Below are positions 6,414 to 13,733 of a DNA stretch of 38,166 nt, piece by piece (positions within the stretch are counted from its first letter, which is position 1; each line of letters starts with the position of its first letter). The DNA comes from JBKPCD01 sp046727175. Lineage in GTDB: Bacteria; Acidobacteriota; Vicinamibacteria; Vicinamibacterales; 2-12-FULL-66-21. Made by a program: the position numbers and the translations under genes. The stretch is taken from assembly GCA_046727175.1 (NCBI GenBank), contig JBKPCD010000050.1, forward strand, positions 1-38,166, in the 5' to 3' direction. A model generated the notes under the pieces. The model worked only from the letters and a program-made list of their open reading frames with translations, had not been told where the DNA came from and did no database searches.

Positions 6414-9194
6414 TTGAGGGAAGACAGTGGCGTTCTGTCGGTTCTTCGCCGAGGGGCTGTTCGCGCGTCGATCCACGTCCGTTTCGGCCTGATTGTCCTC
6501 GCTGTCGCATATTCCGGATATCTGGCGCTACTGGTTACCTGCGATCTGCTGAGGGTCGGGTCGCTCGGGTTCGTTCCGCGATTCGATTCCCGGTCAGTGA
6601 CCGTCGCGAGCGTCCAGCCCGGCTCCGCCGCGGAGTCCGGTGGTCTCCGGCCAGGAGACCGCATCGTGCGCGCCAACCGGCAGATCATCGCAGGGCGCAC
6701 CGACTGGGAGCGCGTCCGCGTGCACCTTGATCCGTCGGCACCGCTGACGATCGAGTTCGATCGCGCAGGTGAGCGATCGACGGTGTCGTTGCTGCTGCCC
6801 TCCGGATTGGCGGAATGGCGATCAGGCGCTCCCCGCCCGGGTCTGCTGGCCTTCCGCCTGGCACAGGTCATCACGCTCGGTCTAGCCCTCCTCGTAGCGT
6901 TCCGGCGTTCTTTTCAAGCGTCTGCGCTGCTTGGCGCCCTGCTGCTCGCCGCCATTGCCACGGCCTCGCTCGTGCTGCCGGATCGCATGGTCGACTTCTG
7001 GCATGCACTGCCTTCACCCCTCGGCGTGCTGCTGTGGGTGCCGTTCTCGACGAGCGTAGCGGTCGGGCCCCTGCTCTTTGCCTTCTTTGCCGTATTCCCT
7101 CGGCGAAAGGCATCCGTGGTCAGGCTGAGGGTCGCACTCGCACCGGCAGCGCTCGTGGTGGGCTGGCATCTGTACGCGTGGTACCACATCACTCGTGATC
7201 CCGGACCGCCGACAGGGTTGCCGGATTGGAATGCATCGATATTCGCCGTCAACGTCGTCTATGCGATGGTCGCTGTAATGCTGTTGCTGGCCCACTACCG
7301 CGCCGCGGAAACGCTGACGGAGCAGCGCCGCATCCGCGTCCTGATGGTGGGGACGATCGTCGGCGTTGCCGCCGGAGCGTCGGTCGTGGGTGGGTACTGG
7401 CGCAATCCCGGGGTCGACATCTTCGCGACGCGCACGCTCACGGCGCTGGCGCTGATATTTCTCGCGCTGCCCGCCTCGTTCGCGTACGCGATCCTGCGCC
7501 ACCGGCTTTTCGATCTCCGGCTGATCGTCCGGCAGGGCGTCCGCTACGCGCTGGCGCGCCGCTTCGTCGCGGCGTTGACTCCGGCTCTCGGCGCGGTGGT
7601 GGTGATCGACATACTGCGTCACCGCAGCCAGCCGCTCGTCGCAATCCTGCAGTCGCAGTGGTGGTGGTTTACGGCGATCGGGGGAGCGCTGTTCGTGGTC
7701 CACAAGCGCCGCGAGCACTGGCTCAGGAGCATCGATCGGCGATTCTTTCGCGACCGGTATGATGCGCAGCGGCTGCTCAGCAACATCGCGCGGCAGATCA
7801 GCCGTGCCGCGACGATTGATGCGATCGCGCCGTCGATGTTGCTGCAGATTTCCGAGGCGCTGCATCCGGAATTCGTCAACGTCGTCCGTCACGCACCTAA
7901 CGGTTCGGAGTTTGTGCCCATCGCCGCCACGTCAGCGCCGGAGGCGACGTCGCAATCACTCCCGGCGTCGCTGTCGGTGATCGGCGTATTGTCCGTGCTC
8001 GGAAAGCCGCTGGCGTTGTCGCTCGGTGATACTGCGTGGGTGCGGCACCAGCTCCCGCTCGACGAGCGCGCGCTGCTGCTGGCGCGCGGGATCGAATTGC
8101 TCGTGCCGATTTCCAGCCATGTGGCCGGCGACCCGCCACGCGCGCTTCTCCTGTTGGGACCGCGGCGTTCGGAGGAGCCGTACAACCAGGAAGATCTCGA
8201 TCTCCTCGTGACCATTGCCGATGCGCTCGGATTGCTGCTCGAGCGCTCATCGCGCGATCAGGACGCGCTGGCCGAATGCGACAGTTGCGGCCGATGTTTC
8301 GACTGCCGCACGCATGTGTGCCCCTACGATGACCAGCCGCTGATCCCGGTGCGCGGGTCACGGCTGCTCAACGGTCGCTACCGGATCGAGCGCCGGCTCG
8401 GCCGCGGAGGAATGGGAGCGGTGTACGCGGCGATCGACGACGTGCTCGAACGGCCGGTTGCGGTGAAATTGATCCGTGAGGACGGCGCGGGCCCACTGGA
8501 CCGAGACACGCGTTTCAGGAACGAGGCCAGGGCGGCGGCTGGATTCGCGCATCCGAACGTCGTGCGGGTCTACGACTTCGGCGTGGACCGGGATCGCCGC
8601 CCGTTCCTGGTGATGGAATTGCTCGAGGGCGATACGTTACGTCAACGCCTGGCGCCGGGAGCGCCGCTGGGCGCTGCCGATGCGCTCCACATTCTCCGCG
8701 GCGTGTGCTCAGCGCTGAAAGCGGCCCACGGCCAGGGGCTCGTCCACCGGGATTTGAAACCGGAGAACATCTTCCTCCAGCGCCACGCGAACGGCATCGT
8801 GCCGAAAGTGCTCGACTTCGGACTCGCGAAGGCATTCGGCCCAGAATTGCCGGCGCAGCAGTCCACCCGAGTCGGCACGAGCGCCGGGTTGCTCGTCGGC
8901 ACGCTGGAATACATGGCCCCTGAACAAGTCGCTGGGGACGTCGTCAATCCGGGGTGGGACGTGTGGGCACTCAGCGTGATCGCGTACGAGATGCTGACGG
9001 GGCGCCATCCCTTCAAGCGCGCCGTGGCATTTGGCGGCGAAGAGCCGATGACGAACGGCGCAGCAGGCACCGGAGATTCCCGACTGTCGGAGGCGGCAGC
9101 CGGATTCTTCCGAACGGCGCTCTCCCCTGACCGCACACTCCGGCCGAGCGAGCCGCTGGAATTCCTCGACCGCTGCGAGGAAGTCCTCGTGTGA
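6414..9194 (+). CDS. PDZ-7TM-GAF-zinc ribbon-Ser/Thr protein kinase (membrane sensor kinase)
   Basis: Hanks-type membrane kinase of about 926 aa. Domains, counted from TTG 6414: membrane helix 22-47; PDZ domain about 50-130 (VQPGSAAESGGLRPGDRIV) placed outside the membrane; some seven further helices 143-362; GAF-like domain about 445-613; a Cys-rich ribbon 622-636 (CDSCGRCFDC then CPYD); kinase domain 655-920 with GRGGMG, invariant Lys685 (VAVK), HRDLKPEN 778-785, DFGLA 801-805 and YMAPEQ. All catalytic residues are present. The start is uncertain: the frame opens at GTG 6189, but 6189-6410 lies antisense to the degenerate module, holds no domain, and a TACACT -10-like box sits at 6331-6336. 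Its last codon overlaps the ECF sigma gene start (GTGA), so kinase and sigma factor are co-translated. Confidence 0.9.
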   Translation: MREDSGVLSVLRRGAVRASIHVRFGLIVLAVAYSGYLALLVTCDLLRVGSLGFVPRFDSRSVTVASVQPGSAAESGGLRPGDRIVRANRQIIAGRTDWERVRVHLDPSAPLTIEFDRAGERSTVSLLLPSGLAEWRSGAPRPGLLAFRLAQVITLGLALLVAFRRSFQASALLGALLLAAIATASLVLPDRMVDFWHALPSPLGVLLWVPFSTSVAVGPLLFAFFAVFPRRKASVVRLRVALAPAALVVGWHLYAWYHITRDPGPPTGLPDWNASIFAVNVVYAMVAVMLLLAHYRAAETLTEQRRIRVLMVGTIVGVAAGASVVGGYWRNPGVDIFATRTLTALALIFLALPASFAYAILRHRLFDLRLIVRQGVRYALARRFVAALTPALGAVVVIDILRHRSQPLVAILQSQWWWFTAIGGALFVVHKRREHWLRSIDRRFFRDRYDAQRLLSNIARQISRAATIDAIAPSMLLQISEALHPEFVNVVRHAPNGSEFVPIAATSAPEATSQSLPASLSVIGVLSVLGKPLALSLGDTAWVRHQLPLDERALLLARGIELLVPISSHVAGDPPRALLLLGPRRSEEPYNQEDLDLLVTIADALGLLLERSSRDQDALAECDSCGRCFDCRTHVCPYDDQPLIPVRGSRLLNGRYRIERRLGRGGMGAVYAAIDDVLERPVAVKLIREDGAGPLDRDTRFRNEARAAAGFAHPNVVRVYDFGVDRDRRPFLVMELLEGDTLRQRLAPGAPLGAADALHILRGVCSALKAAHGQGLVHRDLKPENIFLQRHANGIVPKVLDFGLAKAFGPELPAQQSTRVGTSAGLLVGTLEYMAPEQVAGDVVNPGWDVWALSVIAYEMLTGRHPFKRAVAFGGEEPMTNGAAGTGDSRLSEAAAGFFRTALSPDRTLRPSEPLEFLDRCEEVLV

Positions 9195-9916
9195 ACGACG
9201 CGACCCGCCGGAGGTTCGCCACCACTCGCTGGACACTGGTGCACGCAGCGGGTCACCGGTCCAATGCAGATGCGGCCGCCGCCCTCGCCGAGCTGTGCCA
9301 GATCTATTGGCCGCCCCTCTATGGCTACCTCCGCGGGCGCGGCCATGCTGCCGAGGAGGCGCAGGACCTGACGCAGGGTTTCTTCGCCCGCCTGCTGGAA
9401 AGACAGGACATTCGGACGGCTGATCAATTGCGCGGGCGCTTTCGAGGGTTTCTACTTACGGCTCTCAAACGCTATGTGATCAACGAGCACGAGCGTGCCC
9501 TCACGGAAAAACGCGGCGGACGACACATGCGCCTCTCGCTCGATTTCGAAGAAGCAGAACGTCTGTACGCGCTCGAGCCGCGGAGTGATGACACGCCCGA
9601 GCGCATCTTCGATCGCAAGTGGGCCACTATCGCTTTGGACCGCGCGTTTCAGCGTCTCCGCGAAGAATGCGATCTCGCTGGACAGAGTGCCTTGGCCGAT
9701 GCCCTCCTTCCGTACCTCACCGACACCGGAGACCTGCCTCCATACCGCATGGTTGCAGCGGAGCTCGAGTTGAGCGAGGGAGCGGTCAAGGTTGCTGTGC
9801 ACCGGTTGCGGCGACGGTTCGGTGCCATCCTCCGGCTCGAGATAGCGGAGACGATGCTGGCCTCGAGCGATGTTGACGCTGAAATGCGCGAGCTGATTCG
9901 CGCGGTCTCGACGTGA
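9191..9916 (+). CDS. ECF-subfamily RNA polymerase sigma factor
   Basis: Sigma-70 family factor of 241 aa. The N-terminal FATTRWTLV signature is typical of the kinase-associated ECF group in Planctomycetes and Acidobacteria. Region 2 lies at about 25-100 (AEEAQDLTQGFFARLLE), and region 4 at about 175-215 has the helix-turn-helix AAELELSEGAVKVAVHRLRRRF. GTG 9191 overlaps the kinase stop by 4 bp; the downstream pseudokinase starts 10 bp after its stop. No anti-sigma gene is adjacent, which fits control by the co-encoded kinase rather than by a classical anti-sigma factor; that is inference. A candidate target promoter is the repeated TGTAACC-N15-TGAAGTA motif nearby. Confidence 0.93.
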   Translation: MNDATRRRFATTRWTLVHAAGHRSNADAAAALAELCQIYWPPLYGYLRGRGHAAEEAQDLTQGFFARLLERQDIRTADQLRGRFRGFLLTALKRYVINEHERALTEKRGGRHMRLSLDFEEAERLYALEPRSDDTPERIFDRKWATIALDRAFQRLREECDLAGQSALADALLPYLTDTGDLPPYRMVAAELELSEGAVKVAVHRLRRRFGAILRLEIAETMLASSDVDAEMRELIRAVST

Positions 9917-9926
9917 AGGTGGCTCG

Positions 9927-10625
9927 GTGGACTGCGTTCGACATCCATTAGCCGCGGGCTACGGCCGCCACTGCGCGGCGTGCCTGCTCGAAGACGCCCT
10001 GGCCACAGAAGGCAACGACGCAGGCAACCGGACGACGACGGCGATCCAACCGCAGGACCCGGAAAGAGCGCAGCTCACGATTCTGTTGCCGCTTGGCGTA
10101 AGCGCCTCGGCCTCGATCTTCCTTGTGCGCCACGGCCAGCCTTCGCGACTTTTGAGGCTGAAGACCTGGCGCTCGCCGGCCCCACCCGACTTTGTCGCGC
10201 GATTTCATGAGCTGCGAGCGCGCCTCAACGACTGGACCGAGCGGCCAATCGATCCGCCGATAGCCGCCTCGATCGATGCGACTGGTCGTCCATCGGTGCT
10301 GACCGAATTCAGACCGGGGATTCCGATCGTGGATGCCGTGAGATTCGGAACGGTCAGTCGTCTTGATGCGCTGGCACGTCTCGCGTCCCTGGCGGAGCTG
10401 ACGCGCAGCGCGCATCGCCGCGGCCTTATTCACGGTTCCATCGTCGCTGGAAATGTGATCGTCCAGCCAGGCTTTCCTGCCGCCTGGCTGCTGGACTTCG
10501 GCCTCGCGTCTTTCCTGACGAAGCGCGGAGATGACCCGCGCGCGGCGTCCGACATCGCCGGACTCGAGCGCCTTGCTCAGAGAGTACGGGAAATGTCTCC
10601 GAACCCGGTCCCACAGGGTCTGTAA
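9927..10625 (+). CDS. compact pseudokinase with N-terminal zinc-ribbon-like motif
   Basis: A 232-aa protein related to Ser/Thr kinases but catalytically broken. The N-terminus has C3-x2-H6 and C16-x2-C19, a degenerate form of the CPxCG...CPxCLL ribbon that opens many ECF-linked kinases. The kinase core keeps a beta3-like Lys79 (LLRLKTW) and LLDFGLA (188-194), but the catalytic loop reads LIHGSIVAGN (168-176): HRD has become HGS, so the catalytic Asp is absent, and there is no APE motif or full C-lobe. A binding or scaffold role is therefore likely. GTG 9927 is preceded by GAAGGTGG. The TAA stop lies within the -35 box of the esterase promoter. A broken paralogue of its tail is at 6143-6304. 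Confidence 0.75.
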   Translation: MDCVRHPLAAGYGRHCAACLLEDALATEGNDAGNRTTTAIQPQDPERAQLTILLPLGVSASASIFLVRHGQPSRLLRLKTWRSPAPPDFVARFHELRARLNDWTERPIDPPIAASIDATGRPSVLTEFRPGIPIVDAVRFGTVSRLDALARLASLAELTRSAHRRGLIHGSIVAGNVIVQPGFPAAWLLDFGLASFLTKRGDDPRAASDIAGLERLAQRVREMSPNPVPQGL

Positions 10626-10649
10626 CCTTCCACCTGTCTTCCTGAAGTA
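10621..10649 (+). promoter_or_regulatory. ECF-type promoter motif, copy 1 (esterase promoter)
   Basis: TGTAACC (10621-10627), 15 nt, TGAAGTA (10643-10649). The AAC-containing -35 box is ECF-like. It lies 46 nt upstream of the esterase ATG, and the same arrangement with identical spacing is seen at 6147-6119 and 11788-11816. Assignment to the ECF factor encoded 0.7 kb upstream is inference. Confidence 0.6.
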
Positions 10650-10695
10650 CTTCACAAGCGCAGCAACACCGCTGCGAGTGACTCAGGAGGACTCC

Positions 10696-11655
10696 ATGAG
10701 ACTCAGAACGACCGCGCTTCTCGCGGCGGCAACGCTGGCAGTCACCACCGGAACTGTTCGAACCGCCGCGGAGGAGCGCTTCGATCGGATCGTTGTGTTC
10801 GGAGCCAGTTTGTCTGATTCCGGCAACGCCTTTGCGCTCCGCGGCGAAGTCAACACCCCGCCTAACTACCTGCTGGATCCATTTCTCGTACCGAGCGCGC
10901 CATACGCTCGTGGCGCACATCATTTCAGCAATGGCGCAACATGGATCGAGCAGTTTGCGCAATCCAGAGGCCTTGCGGGCAGTACCCGGCCCGCATTCCT
11001 ACAACCGGATTCGGCGGCGAGCAACTACGCAGTCGGCGCCGCGCGAGCCTACGAGGACGGCGTCAACGTCAACCTGTCGGCGCAGGTGGACGCCTTTCTC
11101 CAGCAGTCCGGGGGCGTAGCGTCGGCAGATGCCCTGTACACCATTGAAATGGGCGGAAATGACATCCGTGACGCACTCGTCGCCTACGCAAGCGGTGACC
11201 CCGCGAAAGCCGCGCTGATCCTCCAGCAGGCCAACATTGCGATTGCGAACAATATCGGGGCGCTGTACGCGGCAGGCGCCAGGACGTTTCTCGTCTGGCG
11301 GGCTCCCGACATCGGACTGACGCCCGCGATACGCACGCTTGGTCAAGGCGCCATGACGCTCGGCAACGGTTTGACGCAAGGATTCAACGCAGCTCTCGAC
11401 AGTGTCGTCGCGCAGCTGTCGCAATATCCCGGCATCAGGATCGTGAGGCTCGATGCGTACCGGTTGCTCAACGACCTCGTGGCGCAGCAAGATGCGTTTG
11501 GGTTGACCAACGTGACGACGGCGTGCGTCACCCCGTCAGTTGCACCGTTCAAGTGCGAAAGTCCCGACGAGTTCCTGTTCTGGGACGGCATTCATCCAAG
11601 CAAGGCGGTGCACGCCATCATCGCCGGGGAAGCGGCCTCGTCCCTGGCGCACTGA
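10696..11655 (+). CDS. secreted SGNH/GDSL-type esterase/lipase
   Basis: Hydrolase of 319 aa, probably exported and acting on lipid or polysaccharide esters. ATG 10696 follows CAGGAGGA with ideal spacing; upstream in-frame codons belong to the promoter. Signal peptide about 1-25. Block I is FGASLSDSGN (35-44) with Ser38 as nucleophile; the normal GDS is GAS here, so the Asp is missing although Ser is kept. Block II lies around HHFSNGATWIEQF, the SNYAVGAARA segment is typical of the phospholipase/hemolysin-like subgroup, block III is GGNDIRD, and block V is WDGIHPS with the Asp-x-x-His pair. The gene follows the pseudokinase and its own ECF-like promoter. A hairpin terminator follows the stop. 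Confidence 0.88.
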   Translation: MRLRTTALLAAATLAVTTGTVRTAAEERFDRIVVFGASLSDSGNAFALRGEVNTPPNYLLDPFLVPSAPYARGAHHFSNGATWIEQFAQSRGLAGSTRPAFLQPDSAASNYAVGAARAYEDGVNVNLSAQVDAFLQQSGGVASADALYTIEMGGNDIRDALVAYASGDPAKAALILQQANIAIANNIGALYAAGARTFLVWRAPDIGLTPAIRTLGQGAMTLGNGLTQGFNAALDSVVAQLSQYPGIRIVRLDAYRLLNDLVAQQDAFGLTNVTTACVTPSVAPFKCESPDEFLFWDGIHPSKAVHAIIAGEAASSLAH

Positions 11656-11670
11656 CTCTCACGCGCTCGA

Positions 11671-11692
11671 GGGGCGGCCTTCGGGTCGCCCC
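11671..11692 (+). terminator. hairpin terminator after the esterase
   Basis: GGGGCGGCC, loop TTCG, GGTCGCCCC: a 9-bp stem with one G-T pair and a stable tetraloop, 15 bp after the esterase stop. Only two T follow, so it is not a canonical intrinsic terminator. Confidence 0.55.
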
Positions 11693-11787
11693 TTAGGCGG
11701 ACACTCAACCCCTCCCGTTGACGCCGCGCACGTGATCCTGACCGTCTGACGACCGCTCACTCGCGACCGGTTGCTCGCCACGTCCGC

Positions 11788-11816
11788 TGTAACCTTCCGA
11801 CTCATTTCCTGAAGTA
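11788..11816 (+). promoter_or_regulatory. ECF-type promoter motif, copy 3 (orphan)
   Basis: TGTAACC (11788-11794), 15 nt, TGAAGTA (11810-11816), the same spacing as the other two copies; the middle also keeps the TTCC...TTCC pattern. No sense ORF follows. A transcript would start near 11823 and run antisense to the zinc-ribbon gene at 11881-12054. Confidence 0.5.
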
Positions 11817-11880
11817 TTGGCGCACGCGGTGGCTTTGCGATTCGCAACTAATCCGTCTCGACGCGTCCTCAAGGTGCCGC

Positions 11881-12054
11881 TCACCATTCGCGCCGACACT
11901 CAACGCAATAGAGCTTCGGATAGATCCACATTCCGCCAATGCGCATCACGGTGTACCGACGACCGCATACCGGACAGACGGATCGTCTGGTGGTCCGATG
12001 CCACCAGAACACACCTGCTGCACACGCAGTGAGTACGAGCAACGACAGGCGCAT
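11881..12054 (-). CDS. 57-aa membrane-anchored zinc-ribbon protein
   Basis: Short gene starting at ATG 12054 behind CAGGAG with 6-7 nt spacing. The 57-residue product has an N-terminal hydrophobic helix (res. 4-19, LSLLVLTACAAGVFWW) with a basic patch behind it, then two cysteine pairs, CPVC (27-30) and CVEC (50-53), spaced as in a small zinc ribbon. It is probably an inner-membrane protein with a cytoplasmic metal-binding knuckle. The start overlaps the stop of a 23-codon upstream frame (TGATG at 12056-12052) that could be a leader peptide or a gene remnant. The coding pattern, ribosome site and paired cysteines make it believable; the function is unknown. Confidence 0.65.
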   Translation of the reverse strand: MRLSLLVLTACAAGVFWWHRTTRRSVCPVCGRRYTVMRIGGMWIYPKLYCVECRREW

Positions 12055-12393
12055 CACAGCTCCTGCAGCCTATACAGTCGCCCGTCGGCCGCCACGGGGA
12101 TGTGCGCGGCGATCTGGAAGGACATGTCGGTCAGGCTTTGGCTGGATCACACAGAAGCGTTGGCAGATGATGTGCCGGAGTGACGTCGTCAAAGGTCCAA
12201 CGTTTAGGAGATCAATTCGCGAGAAGTCTGGGGCAGCGTAGACATCGAAGCTTGTCCACAGCAGAGGTCGCCAAAGCCCGCGGTTTCTCGAACGCGTCAT
12301 TTCAGACTCGCCGGCAATATTGAACAACTGGGCTGCATCACCCCTTTCTTGGGATTATCATCGGCGCGCAATACAGCACGAACAGGAGGGACC
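12055..12393. other. intergenic region without convincing gene
   Basis: 339 bp between the divergent zinc-ribbon and cupin genes. The minus strand carries the 23-codon frame from ATG 12125 that ends at TGA 12054 and has no Shine-Dalgarno; a further minus-strand frame (12327-12070) has no family features. Promoters for both flanking genes must lie here but no clear -35/-10 pair stands out. Confidence 0.5.
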
Positions 12394-12909
12394 ATGCGAA
12401 CCAATCGACGAGACATGCTCGTTCGCACACTGGGGATGGGCACTGGCATCATGTCCATCAACGCGCGCGGACTCGCATTCGTTCAAACCCCAGCTTCGCC
12501 ACATCAGCAAACCGCCCCGGTCGACGCGCCGATGTTCGTTCCGTTGCCCGATGTGAAGTGGTCGCGGATACCGCCGATTCCGGGCAGGCCCGCCCCTGGT
12601 CCGACCGACCCCTGGCCGGAAATTGCGATACTTCGCGTCGCCCCTGAGACGAAAGCCACTCAACTGATGATTCGTGTCCCAAAGAACTTTCACGTCCCTC
12701 CACACTGGCATACTGCGAATGAGACTCACACAATCGTGAAAGGCACCTTCATCATGGAGTGCGAAGGGCGGCGTGCGGAGCTTGGACCGGGGTCGTTCAA
12801 CTACATGCCAAGCAAAATGGTGCATCAGGCGTGGACGAAACCGGAGGAAGAGACGCTTCTGTTCATTACTGTCGATGGTGCGTGGGATGTGAACTTCGTG
12901 AACGCCTGA
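12394..12909 (+). CDS. Tat-exported cupin-domain protein
   Basis: Small exported cupin of 171 aa. ATG 12394 is preceded by AGGAGG. The leader has the twin-arginine NRRDML and a short hydrophobic core (res. 9-30). The mature part is one beta-barrel with motif 1 PHWHTANE (His104, His106, Glu110, Gly117) and motif 2 GPGSFNYMPSKMVHQ (Gly131, Pro139, His144), so the usual 3-His/1-Glu metal site is complete. A metal-dependent enzyme (dioxygenase, isomerase) or a ligand-binding role is possible; the sequence does not decide. It is transcribed alone, convergent with the Imm50-like gene. Confidence 0.85.
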   Translation: MRTNRRDMLVRTLGMGTGIMSINARGLAFVQTPASPHQQTAPVDAPMFVPLPDVKWSRIPPIPGRPAPGPTDPWPEIAILRVAPETKATQLMIRVPKNFHVPPHWHTANETHTIVKGTFIMECEGRRAELGPGSFNYMPSKMVHQAWTKPEEETLLFITVDGAWDVNFVNA

Positions 12910-12965
12910 AGGTCGGTTTTGCTGGCCTCTCCTGTGGCAAGGTTCAACGTCGAGCCAAGCGGGGC

Positions 12966-13346
12966 TCAGCGTCCCGGCTCGACGTGAACCGCAATCTGCT
13001 CCACGACTATTTCACCGGCGAGGCCGTAACAGGGCAGAAGCTGGACACGGTAGCCCTCGTCGGTTCGTTGGATCTCCAGTCCCTGAATGACGTTCTGTCG
13101 ATCCGCATCCTCTCCGTGCAACCGCAACGTCTTGATTCCCGCGAACTCAAAGGCGAGGATGGCCTCGCGCGCACGAACGGAATGTCCCGGACGATCCACG
13201 GTGGTGCTCAGATTCCGTGTGTGAATCCGAATCACGGAGAGCCCACCGCGATTGATGTGGATTGAGAGGATTTCGGCATCGTGAAAAGACGGCCATTGGC
13301 CGAACCACGCAACGACCGCGTCTGCACCGAGAATTGCCGGGAACAC
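12966..13346 (-). CDS. Imm50-like protein
   Basis: Protein of 126 aa from GTG 13346. The segment WFGQWPSFHDAEILSI near the start, followed by repeated beta strands with few charged turns, is the pattern of the Imm50 immunity-protein family, which also occurs as single genes without a toxin. No polymorphic toxin is seen nearby, so an immunity role is not supported here. The start is set at GTG 13346, 10 nt after the response-regulator stop, because the alternative ATG 13400 would lie inside that gene; neither has a clear ribosome site. Likely last gene of the histidine kinase/response regulator operon. Confidence 0.6.
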   Translation of the reverse strand: MFPAILGADAVVAWFGQWPSFHDAEILSIHINRGGLSVIRIHTRNLSTTVDRPGHSVRAREAILAFEFAGIKTLRLHGEDADRQNVIQGLEIQRTDEGYRVQLLPCYGLAGEIVVEQIAVHVEPGR

Positions 13347-13356
13347 GCGGAGGCGC

Positions 13357-13731
13357 TCAGACGGCGGGGATGAAACGTTCGACTGTCTGCAGGAAATCAT
13401 CGAGTTCTACAGGTTTGATCAGCGATCCATCCGCTTTGAGCTCTCGAGCCTTTTGAATCGCACCGGGCTGACCAGACATCACGACGACCGAGATGCCGCT
13501 CTGCGAACTTGCCCTCAGTTTTTTCAGGAAGTGTTCCCCATCCATCCGCGGCATCATAAGATCGAGGATGATGAGCGCGGGCTGCCAGTTGTCCGCGAGG
13601 TGCTCCCAGGCTTCGAGTCCATCCGCGGCCGTCGCAACCCGATAGCCGTTGGCCTCGAGGACGAGCCTGAGCATCTCCCGAATGTCCTCATCGTCCTCGA
13701 CAATCATGATCGAGCTCCGTGGTGCCGCCAT
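13357..13731 (-). CDS. single-domain response regulator (CheY-like receiver)
   Basis: Stand-alone receiver domain of 124 aa. The acidic pocket is at EDD (12-14), the phospho-acceptor Asp57 in IILDLMMPRMDG, the switch Ser86 (VVMSG), and Lys106 in the LIKPVE motif: all receiver landmarks are present. With no output domain it must act by protein-protein contact. The gene begins 2 nt after the histidine kinase stop, so the two are almost certainly one transcription and phosphotransfer unit. Confidence 0.93.
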   Translation of the reverse strand: MAAPRSSIMIVEDDEDIREMLRLVLEANGYRVATAADGLEAWEHLADNWQPALIILDLMMPRMDGEHFLKKLRASSQSGISVVVMSGQPGAIQKARELKADGSLIKPVELDDFLQTVERFIPAV

Positions 13732-13733
13732 GA

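Noticed and set aside
12070..12327. 85-codon minus-strand frame upstream of the zinc ribbon
   Set aside because: No ribosome site, no family pattern, mixed residues; treated as non-coding.
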